DNA of 7,386 nt from positions 1 to 7,386 of the forward strand of contig CAYPZU010000087.1 of NCBI GenBank assembly GCA_964415395.1. The letters run 5' to 3'. This DNA comes from CAYPZU01 sp964415395. Its GTDB lineage: Bacteria > Chlamydiota > Chlamydiia > Chlamydiales > SM23-39. The notes beneath the pieces were generated by a model, which saw nothing but the letters and a program-made list of their open reading frames with translations, did no database searches and had not been told where the DNA came from. Positions 1 through 5,925 of the stretch are shown one piece after another; position 1 is the stretch's first letter; each line of letters opens with the position of its first letter. Position numbers and translations under genes: made by a program.

Positions 1-61
1 GGATTCGAACCTCCGCATGGCGGTACCAAAAACCGCTGCCTTACCGCTTGGCGACGCCCCA
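1..61 (-). tRNA. tRNA-Gln (anticodon TTG), 3' end outside the window
   Basis: The minus strand reads as a glutamine tRNA starting with TGGGGCGTCGCCAAGCGGTA at position 61. It closely resembles the bacterial tRNA-Gln acceptor and D arm as I know them from E. coli. A 5-bp anticodon stem (GCGGT/ACCGC, plus-strand 20-24 and 32-36) encloses the 7-base loop TTTTGGT, which puts anticodon TTG at 27-29. The T loop TTCGAAT is at 3-9. The window cuts the gene inside the 3' arm of the T stem, so the rest of the acceptor arm is missing. It is divergent from glgA. Confidence 0.95.
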
Positions 62-162
62 TCATAAACGCGAACTCTTCGTCCGCCAGATGAGAAATTC
101 AAAAACAGGAACCATGTTAGCTAACTCACTAAATATTATGCAAGAAGAGTCCGTCTCTCCTC

Positions 163-203
163 GAGGTTCAAATAAATAGTTTTATTTTACCCCCTTGAAC
201 CTC
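163..203 (+). promoter_or_regulatory. Inverted repeat in the glgA leader
   Basis: GAGGTTCAA (163-171) and TTGAACCTC (195-203) form a perfect 9-bp inverted repeat ending four bases before the glgA ribosome binding site. The 23-base loop contains a smaller A/T inverted repeat, AATAAA (171-176) against TTTATT (181-186). It could be an RNA hairpin that affects glgA translation or a protein-binding operator; the sequence does not say which. A TATTAT at 134-139 resembles a -10 box, but I see no convincing -35 box upstream of it. Confidence 0.4.
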
Positions 204-206
204 TAT

Positions 207-213
207 AGGAAGG
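207..213 (+). promoter_or_regulatory. Ribosome binding site of glgA
   Basis: The purine run AGGAAGG matches the Shine-Dalgarno consensus and ends three bases before the ATG at 217. It supports that start. It lies just after the 3' arm of the leader inverted repeat. Confidence 0.7.
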
Positions 214-216
214 ACT

Positions 217-1728
217 ATGAGGATCGTTCAAATCTCCGCTGAATTTTCTCCCCTGGCCAAAGCGGGAGGCCTGGGAGAGGTGCTGCTCGGGCTATCGCGC
301 GAGCTGTCGCGCTACCCTGAGCTGGAAGTCGACGTGATCCTCCCTAAATACGATTTTATCGATCTGAAGAAAATCGAAAACCTTCGCCTCGAAGTCCCTG
401 ATTTTAAATGCCTTGAGAAAGGAGCCCTCCACGCGAATGCGATGTGGTGCGGAACCTCTGAAGGATGCCGCCTCCATCTCCTCGAAGCGCGCCACAGCTC
501 GGGTTTTTTCCACCGCGGAAAAATCTACGGCTGCGAGGACGACATCGCCCGCTTCATCTACTATTCCCGGGCCGCCCTCGAATATCACAAGCTGAAAAAG
601 CAGCCGATCGACATCCTCCACCTCCACGACTGGCACGCCTCCCTCTGCGCCCCCCTGGTCCGCGGCCTTTTCGCAGGAGAAATCCAGGTTAAATCAATTC
701 TCCTGACGATCCACAATAGCGAGTATCAGGGAAAATGCGCCGCCGCTGATCTCGACGCGGTCGGCCTTTCCGGCTCTGCCTATTTGACAAAAGACAGGCT
801 CCAGGACGACGCCAACCCGAAGTCGATCAATCTTCTGAAGGGAGGCATCGTCTATGCCGACGCCGTGAACGCCGTCTCCCCCACTTACGCCAAAGAACTC
901 CTCACCCGCGAGATGGGATTCCACCTGGAACCCACCTTCCGGAAGATCCAGCCAAAATTGTCGGGCATTTTGAACGGGATCGACTTCACGCTCTGGAATC
1001 CCGCCTCAGATCCCGCTCTGGCAGCCCATTTCGACGCAGCGTCGTCTCTCTCTGCGATCCAAAAAGCCAAGCAGGCAAACAAAGAAGCGATCCTCAAAAA
1101 ACACCCCCACTTAACCTTGAAAGGCCCCTGGGTAGGAACCGTCACCCGCCTCGTGCCCCAAAAAGGCCCGGAACTGATCGAGGAAGCGCTGCGCCAAACA
1201 ATCCAAGCCGGAGGAACTTTTCTTCTCCTCGGCTCTTCGCCCGACCCGAAAATCCAGGCCCATTTCGAAAAGCTGAAAGCTGAATTTTCCGCCTCAAGCC
1301 AGGCGCTCCTGCATCTGAACTACGACGAGGAGCTGGCCCATCTTCTTTTCGCAGGGCTGGACTTCACGATCGTCCCGTCCCTTTTCGAGCCTTGCGGGCT
1401 GACGCAGCTGATCGGCATGCGCTATGGCACGATCCCGATCGTCCGTTCCACAGGCGGTCTTAAAGACACTGTTTTCGACTGCGAAGATCCTGCAGTCCCG
1501 GTCCAGCAGAGAAACGGGTTCGTCTTCCCCAAACCGACAAAAGAATCGCTCAACTCCGCTCTGAAGCGGGCCTTTGCGCTCTACAACAATGAACCGTCTG
1601 CGTTCCAGTCTCTCATCCGCCGCTGTATGCAGCACGACTCGAGCTGGAAAAAACCAGCTCAGGATTATCTGAAGCTCTATCGCAAACTGCTCGCTGCAGC
1701 ATCGCAGCCTCTGGCAGCCGCCCGCTAA
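217..1728 (+). CDS. glgA: Glycogen synthase (ADP-glucose-dependent), GT5 family
   Basis: GlgA transfers glucose from ADP-glucose to the non-reducing end of a growing alpha-1,4-glucan in the cytoplasm, the elongation step of glycogen synthesis. The 503-residue product is slightly longer than E. coli GlgA (477). The N-terminal GT5 domain has the ADP-glucose site KAGGLG (Lys15), HLHDWH (135-140) and TIHN (His166). The C-terminal domain has NGID (253-256), Arg311 and Lys316 in TRLVPQKG, the catalytic glutamate Glu391 in FEPCGLTQ, and STGGLKDTV (411-419). All key residues expected from the E. coli enzyme are present, so it should be active. Several blocks (SPTYAKE, IGMRYGT) are close to Chlamydia GlgA as I remember it. 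The last residues are Ala-rich. It stands alone on the plus strand, divergent from the tRNA and convergent with the epimerase gene. Confidence 0.96.
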   Translation: MRIVQISAEFSPLAKAGGLGEVLLGLSRELSRYPELEVDVILPKYDFIDLKKIENLRLEVPDFKCLEKGALHANAMWCGTSEGCRLHLLEARHSSGFFHRGKIYGCEDDIARFIYYSRAALEYHKLKKQPIDILHLHDWHASLCAPLVRGLFAGEIQVKSILLTIHNSEYQGKCAAADLDAVGLSGSAYLTKDRLQDDANPKSINLLKGGIVYADAVNAVSPTYAKELLTREMGFHLEPTFRKIQPKLSGILNGIDFTLWNPASDPALAAHFDAASSLSAIQKAKQANKEAILKKHPHLTLKGPWVGTVTRLVPQKGPELIEEALRQTIQAGGTFLLLGSSPDPKIQAHFEKLKAEFSASSQALLHLNYDEELAHLLFAGLDFTIVPSLFEPCGLTQLIGMRYGTIPIVRSTGGLKDTVFDCEDPAVPVQQRNGFVFPKPTKESLNSALKRAFALYNNEPSAFQSLIRRCMQHDSSWKKPAQDYLKLYRKLLAAASQPLAAAR

Positions 1729-1734
1729 ATTAGT

Positions 1735-1760
1735 AAAAAAATAACAGGATGGGAAGGATA
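1735..1760 (-). terminator. Possible terminator end for the minus-strand operon
   Basis: Read on the minus strand, the second arm of the outer stem of the palindromic element (ending CCTGTTATTT) runs into seven Ts (complement of 1735-1741). A stem followed by a T-run is the form of an intrinsic terminator, and it lies about 165 bases after the epimerase stop. The plus-strand side is followed only by the pyrimidine stretch TTTCTCTTCTT (1915-1925), a weaker signal for glgA. The long distance between the two arms makes a classical hairpin terminator uncertain. Confidence 0.3.
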
Positions 1761-1917
1761 TCGGTTCGCTCTGCGAACCGGCAAGATAGGAAGGATACTT
1801 AATTGAGAGCCGCCGGGTTCAGCCTCAATTCATGAGGCTGGCTGCGCCTTTGGCGCGAGCTGCAAACTCCGTTTGCACCCGGAGGCTTTCTCATTTATCC
1901 TGCCCATCCTGTTATTT
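1739..1917. repeat. Nested palindromic element, about 180 bp, non-coding
   Basis: The ends are 22-base inverted repeats differing at one position: 1739-1760, containing AACAGGATGGG, against 1896-1917, containing CCCATCCTGTT. Inside are hairpins CGGTTCGC-TCT-GCGAACCG (1762-1780), CAGCCTCA-ATTCA-TGAGGCTG (1820-1840), GCGCC-TTT-GGCGC (1844-1856) and TGCAAAC-TCC-GTTTGCA (1861-1877). A second long-range stem pairs GAGAGCC and CCGGGT (1805-1818) with ACCCGG, GGC and TCTC (1877-1892) and encloses the last three hairpins. GGAAGGATA also occurs as a direct repeat at 1752-1760 and 1789-1797. The element begins 10 bases after the glgA stop and ends 6 bases before the epimerase stop. I see no reading frame that looks like a protein and no clear target-site duplication. 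It may be a small non-autonomous mobile repeat, a structured RNA or a bidirectional terminator. Confidence 0.75.
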
Positions 1918-1923
1918 CTCTTC

Positions 1924-2970
1924 TTAGGGCATTTGGAGGCGGTTCCGCTTGTACCAGGCCGCAGGATCTTTTTTCAGCTCGGCAATCATGATCGGCAGCG
2001 TTGTCTCGAGGCTGTGCTTGGGCGCCCAACCGAGCATTTTCTTCGCTTTGGAAATATCCATCTCGTAGTGGTCGTCGGCCAGATCGATCATCCAGGGCTT
2101 GATGAACGGTTTCGGCATGAAAGGGATGTGCCCGAGCATCCATGCCCCCAATTTGGCGATCGGTTTCGGGACGCGCCAGGTCTTGAATTCACGGTTGAAA
2201 AGGAGGCGCGAAATCTGCCTTTGAAGCTGATCGTAGCTGAGGGTTTTCGGCTCTCCAATGAGGAAGGTCGATTCGGGCGGGAGCGATTTTCTTTTTTCCA
2301 CTGCCATCACAATTGCATCAATAAGATCGTCCATATGGAGGAAAGAGGCGCCGTGATTGACATCGCCGGAGAAAAGGCGGCTTTCGAGCTGCTTTTCGTA
2401 AATCCGCTGGATCTGATGGCTGATGGGAATCGAGTTGCAGTGGTCGTCGTACACTCCGGCGATCCGGAGGATGACCGACGGCATACTGCCGCGCATTTCG
2501 TGGATCGCTTTCTCAGTGTGGACTTTGGAGAGCGGGTAATCCCATTTCGGGACGACGGGATCTTCTTCCTTGATCGGATGGCCGGGCTTGCAGGGCGCAT
2601 GGACGAGCATGGTGCTTGAAAAGATGAATTGGCCGACCTCGAATCCCTGGAGCGCCTTCAGAAGCCTTTCGGTGCCTTGCACGGTGACTTTTTCATAGAG
2701 AGGCGAGTGCTGCTGGTCGAAGCTGTAATAGGCGGCGAGGTGGACGACCGAGGCGATTTTGGAGCCGTAGAAGTACTTGATATGCATGAACGCCTGGTGG
2801 ACGCTCTCATCGGAGGAGAGATCGACAGGAACCAGCTCTTCGCTGGGCGCTGCGTAGATGGCTTTCAGAAGCTCGAAGCCGACGATCTTGTATTTTTCGC
2901 CCAGCCTCCGAACGACGTTCGCCCCGATCCGGCCGCAGCTACCCGTAACGATAATGACTTCTTTGTCCAT
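1924..2970 (-). CDS. NAD(P)-dependent epimerase/dehydratase, extended SDR family
   Basis: This 348-residue protein is a typical extended short-chain dehydrogenase/reductase. It has the nucleotide-binding loop TGSCGRIG (residues 9-16) after the first beta strand, VHLAA (76-80), FIFSSTMLVHA (116-126) with the active-site Ser/Thr region, the catalytic pair Tyr145 and Lys149 in YPLSK, LRIAGVYDD (168-176), and the substrate-domain motif FLHMDDLIDAI (210-220). Near the C-terminus, DISKAKKMLGWAPKHSLE (305-322) is the usual family ending. The family acts on nucleotide sugars, steroids or other hydroxyl compounds; the substrate cannot be read from the sequence. It is the last gene of the minus-strand group, 43 bases after the pgsA-type gene. 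The ATG follows an AAGGGA ribosome binding site that lies partly inside a small inverted repeat (2973-2993). Confidence 0.88.
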   Translation of the reverse strand: MDKEVIIVTGSCGRIGANVVRRLGEKYKIVGFELLKAIYAAPSEELVPVDLSSDESVHQAFMHIKYFYGSKIASVVHLAAYYSFDQQHSPLYEKVTVQGTERLLKALQGFEVGQFIFSSTMLVHAPCKPGHPIKEEDPVVPKWDYPLSKVHTEKAIHEMRGSMPSVILRIAGVYDDHCNSIPISHQIQRIYEKQLESRLFSGDVNHGASFLHMDDLIDAIVMAVEKRKSLPPESTFLIGEPKTLSYDQLQRQISRLLFNREFKTWRVPKPIAKLGAWMLGHIPFMPKPFIKPWMIDLADDHYEMDISKAKKMLGWAPKHSLETTLPIMIAELKKDPAAWYKRNRLQMP

Positions 2971-2972
2971 GC

Positions 2973-2993
2973 AAATCCCTTTTTCTGGGATTT
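2973..2993 (-). promoter_or_regulatory. Inverted repeat over the ribosome binding site of the epimerase gene
   Basis: On the minus strand AAATCCC, a 7-base spacer and GGGATTT form a perfect 7-bp hairpin. The 3' arm includes most of the AAGGGA Shine-Dalgarno sequence and ends two bases before the ATG at 2970. Folding in mRNA would hide the ribosome binding site. The stem is short, so its effect is uncertain. Confidence 0.4.
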
Positions 2994-3013
2994 AACTGCT
3001 CAGCGGATTCTTT

Positions 3014-3560
3014 TCAATTCTGGATGGCTTTTTTGATGTAGAGCCAGTTGGCTCCGACATAATCGCCGATGGAGATGACGGTGTAAAGGGCGGCGGCGCC
3101 GACGGCGAAAAGACTGATCTGCTGGAGCAGAGCGAGAGAGAGGACCCCTGTTGTGTAGGGGATCATGAGGAGGAGGATGAGGAAGACGACGGCTGCCTGC
3201 ATGACGGCCTTGATNNNNNNNNNNTCGGAGCGTGCTGATGAACAGGTCGCGGTAGAGGAAGACGAAGACGAGGAGAATCGGGAGCTGGATAACTCCTTGC
3301 GTGAAGGTGAGAAAAAGGGAAATGTGAGTGATGCTGTCGGCCATCGGATCGAGGACTTTGCCGAGGTCGGTCACTTCATTCCGCTTCCGGGCGAGCATCC
3401 CGTCGAATAGATCGGAAAATTCGCAGATGATGAGCAGTCCGAGCATCAGGTAGGGAAGCAAAACGAGGGGGATCCCGAACCGTTCGTACTCAAGATAGAG
3501 CACGGGAAAGAGCGGGCTGAGCACGATCCGGAGAAGAGTAAAATAGTGCGCCGGGTTCAT
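3014..3560 (-). CDS. pgsA: CDP-alcohol phosphatidyltransferase, probably phosphatidylglycerophosphate synthase; interrupted by a sequence gap
   Basis: PgsA-type enzymes make phosphatidylglycerol phosphate from CDP-diacylglycerol and glycerol-3-phosphate at the inner membrane. The 112 residues before the gap contain the complete family signature: Asp50, Asp53-Gly54, Ala57-Arg58, Gly67, Asp71 and Asp75 in SDLFDGMLARK and TDLGKVLDPMAD. They also hold hydrophobic segments at about 8-22, 29-47 and 90-103 and the conserved YRDLFISTLR. Ten Ns follow (3215-3224). After them the frame shifts: the true continuation begins IKAVMQAAVVF, carries two membrane segments and ends AIQN at 3014. Both sides end on whole codons, so the missing piece should be a multiple of three. 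By comparison with E. coli PgsA, about 19 residues appear to be absent. The ATG at 3558-3560 has no clear ribosome binding site. Substrate choice among family members is inferred. Confidence 0.82.
3215..3224. other. Assembly gap (10 Ns)
   Basis: Ten undetermined bases lie inside the pgsA-type gene. Ten is probably a placeholder length, because the coding frames on the two sides fit only if the real gap is a multiple of three. Reading straight through gives an Arg- and Pro-rich false C-terminus ending at 3000. Confidence 0.98.
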
Positions 3561-3602
3561 GTTTTTTATTTTGAGGAGACTAAAGGATCTGCCTGAAATA
3601 AA

Positions 3603-4268
3603 TCAACAGGCGTCGATCAGACGGCCGCCTTCGCGGTAGGAAAGCGGGCTGAGGATCTGTTTATTTTCCTCGAGAAATTTCTTCACGGCGGCGGGAGCTG
3701 TTTTCCCATATTCGCGGAGCGCCCAGCCGATCGCCTTGCGGATGAAAAATTCTTTTTCTCCGGCCAGCTTGAGGCAGGCGGAGAAAAGCCACTTCTCATC
3801 GGTTCGCTCTTTCCAGCGGAGCTGAAACAGGAGGGCCGATCTGCGGACCCAGAAATCGGAGTCGGCCAGCCATCGGTCGCGCGCGGAAACCAGTTCGGGA
3901 TGCTCCATAAGAAGGGGCCCAATGAGGTGGACAGAGATCGTGTCGACCGTATCCCACCACGAATGAGTCCGGACAAGCTTCTCAAAAAGCTCAAGATGCC
4001 TCTTTTCCCACTTCTTCCTGTGGTAGAGGACAAAATCGAGCGCCGCGTAGTGGAACTCCCGCTCCCCGGCAGCCCAAAGCTCAAGAGCCGTCTCTTCGAG
4101 AGAAGAGAAAGGGACTTCAGGAAACACCTGGGCGCAGATTTTCTGCTGGATCGGTTTGGATATGCCTAAAAAGGGAAACTGATCCTTTAGGTAAGCCTGC
4201 TGGGATTGAGCCCTTTCGATCTCGGAATGGGGCTCAAATGCTTTGCGGAGTTGGTCTACAAGGTTCAT
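3603..4268 (-). CDS. DNA alkylation repair protein, AlkD-like HEAT-repeat glycosylase
   Basis: AlkD proteins remove positively charged alkylated bases such as 3- and 7-alkylpurines from DNA without flipping the base. The 221-residue length fits the family (PF08713). Recognisable blocks are FLGISKPI (33-40), LELWAAGEREFHYAALDF (62-79), THSWWDTVDT (101-110), DFWVRRSALLFQLRW (138-152) and EFFIRKAIGWALREYGK (173-189). By spacing, Trp105, Asp109, Arg143 and Trp182 correspond to Trp109, Asp113, Arg148 and Trp187 of Bacillus cereus AlkD, so the catalytic cleft looks intact. It starts 22 bases after the rlmN stop and ends 42 bases before the pgsA-type gene, all on the minus strand, which suggests co-transcription. 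No clear Shine-Dalgarno sequence precedes the ATG; a weak 5-bp inverted repeat (4273-4288) is there instead. Confidence 0.92.
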   Translation of the reverse strand: MNLVDQLRKAFEPHSEIERAQSQQAYLKDQFPFLGISKPIQQKICAQVFPEVPFSSLEETALELWAAGEREFHYAALDFVLYHRKKWEKRHLELFEKLVRTHSWWDTVDTISVHLIGPLLMEHPELVSARDRWLADSDFWVRRSALLFQLRWKERTDEKWLFSACLKLAGEKEFFIRKAIGWALREYGKTAPAAVKKFLEENKQILSPLSYREGGRLIDAC

Positions 4269-4290
4269 AAGATTTCTAATAGCAGAAAGG

Positions 4291-5322
4291 CTATGCTTTT
4301 TGCAAGGCGAGCTGCCCGCAGGCCGCCGCGATGTCTTTGCCCTTCGTATAACGCCAGGTGGTGTTGATCCCCGCTTCTTCGAGGATGGCGCGGAAGTCTT
4401 CGATGACCTCTTTTTCGGGGCGGTTCAAGCGAAGGCCGTCGACGGGATTGTAGGGGATGAGGTTGACGGTGCACTGCTTGCCCATCAGGAGCTGGGAAAG
4501 CTCCCTGGCATGCTCGGCGCGGTCGTTGATGCCGGCGAGAAGCGTGTACTCGAAAGTAATATCCCGTTTCGTTTCCCGAGCGTATGCGTCCATAGCAAGA
4601 AGGACTTCCTCGAGCGGATAGCGGCGGGCGTAAGGGATGATTTTTTTTCGGATGTGCTGATTCGGGGCATGGAGCGAGAGGACGAGGTTCACCGTCAGCT
4701 CTTCTTTTGCCAATTTATGAATCCCTTCCACAACGCCCACAGTCGAAACGGTGATCCGCCGCTGGGAAATATTGAACGCCTCGGCAGAGTTGAAAATCTG
4801 GATCGCTTTAACGACTGCGCTGTAATTTTCCATCGGCTCGCCCATTCCCATAAAGACAATGTGGGAGACCCGCTCCCCTTTCTCTTTCAAAGTGCGGTCG
4901 ATGTGGAGAACCTGCTCGACGATCTCGGCGGGGCTTAAATTGCGCATTAGCCCCTCTTTGCCGGAGGCGCAGAACGCACAGCGGGCGGGACAGCCGACCT
5001 GGCATGAAACGCAGACGGTTCTTCTGTCTCCGGATAGAATTAGGACCGATTCGACCCGTTTCTGGTCGGGCAGTTCCCAGAGGAACTTGATGGTCTCTTT
5101 ATCATCCGACTCAAGAGTGCGGAGCAGTTTCAAAACCGGAAAACCGAGTTTGCCTGCGAGCTTGGCTCTGAGGTCGCGCCCGAGGTTCGTCATCCCTTCG
5201 AAAGAGAGAGCCCCTTTCGCGTAAATCCAGTCGTACACCTGAGCGGCGCGGAACGGTTTTTCCCCGTTCTGCTCCATCCAGGCCTTCAATTCTTCAAGAT
5301 TCAAAGAACAAATTTCTTGCAT
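4291..5322 (-). CDS. rlmN: Dual-specificity 23S rRNA (A2503-C2) / tRNA (A37-C2) methyltransferase RlmN
   Basis: RlmN is a radical-SAM enzyme that methylates C2 of A2503 in 23S rRNA and of A37 in some tRNAs. From the ATG at 5320-5322 the protein has 343 residues. In this numbering the iron-sulphur cluster motif CPARCAFC gives Cys111, Cys115 and Cys118, MGMGEP is at 158-163, and the two catalytic cysteines equivalent to E. coli Cys118 and Cys355 are Cys104 (CVSCQVGC) and Cys335 (AACGQL). The N-terminal EKPFRAAQVYDWIY is the usual family RNA-binding start. An in-frame GTG at 5359-5361 would add 13 residues. I prefer the ATG because the extra residues do not look conserved and a TATACT -10-like box lies between the two. 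It heads the probable four-gene minus-strand operon. Confidence 0.95.
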   Translation of the reverse strand: MQEICSLNLEELKAWMEQNGEKPFRAAQVYDWIYAKGALSFEGMTNLGRDLRAKLAGKLGFPVLKLLRTLESDDKETIKFLWELPDQKRVESVLILSGDRRTVCVSCQVGCPARCAFCASGKEGLMRNLSPAEIVEQVLHIDRTLKEKGERVSHIVFMGMGEPMENYSAVVKAIQIFNSAEAFNISQRRITVSTVGVVEGIHKLAKEELTVNLVLSLHAPNQHIRKKIIPYARRYPLEEVLLAMDAYARETKRDITFEYTLLAGINDRAEHARELSQLLMGKQCTVNLIPYNPVDGLRLNRPEKEVIEDFRAILEEAGINTTWRYTKGKDIAAACGQLALQKA

Positions 5323-5332
5323 AGCGCGGATG

Positions 5333-5341
5333 AGTATACCA
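5333..5341 (-). promoter_or_regulatory. Possible extended -10 promoter element of rlmN
   Basis: The minus strand reads TGGTATACT, a TGn extension plus a -10-like hexamer with five of six bases matching TATAAT. It lies ten bases before the rlmN ATG, so transcription from it would give an almost leaderless mRNA. There is no good -35 box. The rest of the 103-bp divergent region (5323-5425) is A/T-rich; on the plus strand TTGTTT (5371-5376) could be part of a DoxX-gene promoter, but its -10 partner is poor. Confidence 0.3.
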
Positions 5342-5425
5342 TTTTCCCGACTGAAACCCACTAAAAATAATTGTTTTTTAAACCTTTCCCCTTCATGTTA
5401 AGGAAAAAATTCGGTAAATCCGGCC

Positions 5426-5923
5426 ATGACCTTTGCCAACCCCATTCTTCGAATCCTCGACCTTCTCTACGGTTTTGTGATTTCTCTAGGGAATAATCTG
5501 CAAAGCGTATTTTTGCTTTACATGCGCCTCACCTGGGGCCATCAGCTGATTCTGACTGGAATGGCCAAGCTCCACAACATGGAAAAAGTGGTTCAGTTCT
5601 TCACTTCGCTCCACTTCGGCCACCCCGAATTCCTCGCTTATCTGGTTGCAATCCTGGAGCTTCTCTGCGGGATTTTCCTCTTTCTCGGGCTGGTTTCGCG
5701 CCTAGCCGCCATCCCCATCGCCGTGATTATGTTCTCGGCCCTCTGGACAGCCCACGCCCCCCACCTGTCGAATTTCCGGTTCGTGACTGAACCGCATCTT
5801 CTGGTGGCCCAGGAGCCATTCCCCTATCTGATCACAGCCCTCATTGTATTCACCTTCGGACCGGGAAAAGTCTCGCTCGACGCGTGGATCAAGCGCTGGG
5901 TCAGCAAGCAGCCGCAATATTGA
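5426..5923 (+). CDS. DoxX family integral membrane protein
   Basis: This 165-residue protein has about four hydrophobic segments (roughly 25-46, 68-88, 91-108 and 130-145) and the pattern typical of DoxX/YphA proteins: LRLTWGHQLILTGMAKL-like start (33-49), GHPEFLAYLVAILELLCGIFLFLGLVSRLAAI (65-96), then a loop and a last membrane helix. DoxX relatives are small inner-membrane proteins linked in some bacteria to thiosulfate:quinone oxidation or redox stress; no specific role can be assigned here. The first 25 residues lie before the usual family start, so an internal start is possible. No clear ribosome binding site precedes the ATG; AAGGAA (5400-5405) is 20 bases away. It is divergent from rlmN, and its TGA is two bases from the convergent glycosyltransferase stop. 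Confidence 0.85.
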   Translation: MTFANPILRILDLLYGFVISLGNNLQSVFLLYMRLTWGHQLILTGMAKLHNMEKVVQFFTSLHFGHPEFLAYLVAILELLCGIFLFLGLVSRLAAIPIAVIMFSALWTAHAPHLSNFRFVTEPHLLVAQEPFPYLITALIVFTFGPGKVSLDAWIKRWVSKQPQY

Positions 5924-5925
5924 AT

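Noticed and set aside
62..216. Riboswitch in the tRNA-Gln to glgA spacer
   Set aside because: Only one short long-range stem and an A/T hairpin are seen. No known riboswitch core was recognised.
1739..1917. Palindromic element as an insertion sequence with its own transposase
   Set aside because: It is too short for a transposase and holds no coding frame of interest; only mobilisation in trans would be possible.
1873..2619. Plus-strand open frame of 248 codons opposite the epimerase gene
   Set aside because: It starts inside the palindromic element, lies fully antisense to a gene with clear SDR motifs, and its translation shows no family features. G+C-rich codon use on one strand opens such frames on the other.
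2629..3036. Plus-strand open frame of 135 codons over the epimerase start
   Set aside because: It is antisense to the SDR nucleotide-binding region and has no features of its own.
3000..3224. Arg/Pro-rich C-terminal extension of the pgsA-type protein
   Set aside because: It exists only because ten Ns are read as real length. The other frame after the gap is hydrophobic and matches the family.
4641..4648. Run of eight As on the rlmN coding strand as a programmed slippage site
   Set aside because: The run encodes part of a conserved Arg-Lys-Lys-Ile stretch in the normal frame, and the protein is intact on both sides, so there is no need for frameshifting. Low-level slippage is possible but not shown.
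4243..4938. Plus-strand open frame of 231 codons opposite rlmN and the AlkD-like gene start
   Set aside because: It is antisense to strongly conserved RlmN motifs, has no ribosome binding site and no recognisable domain.
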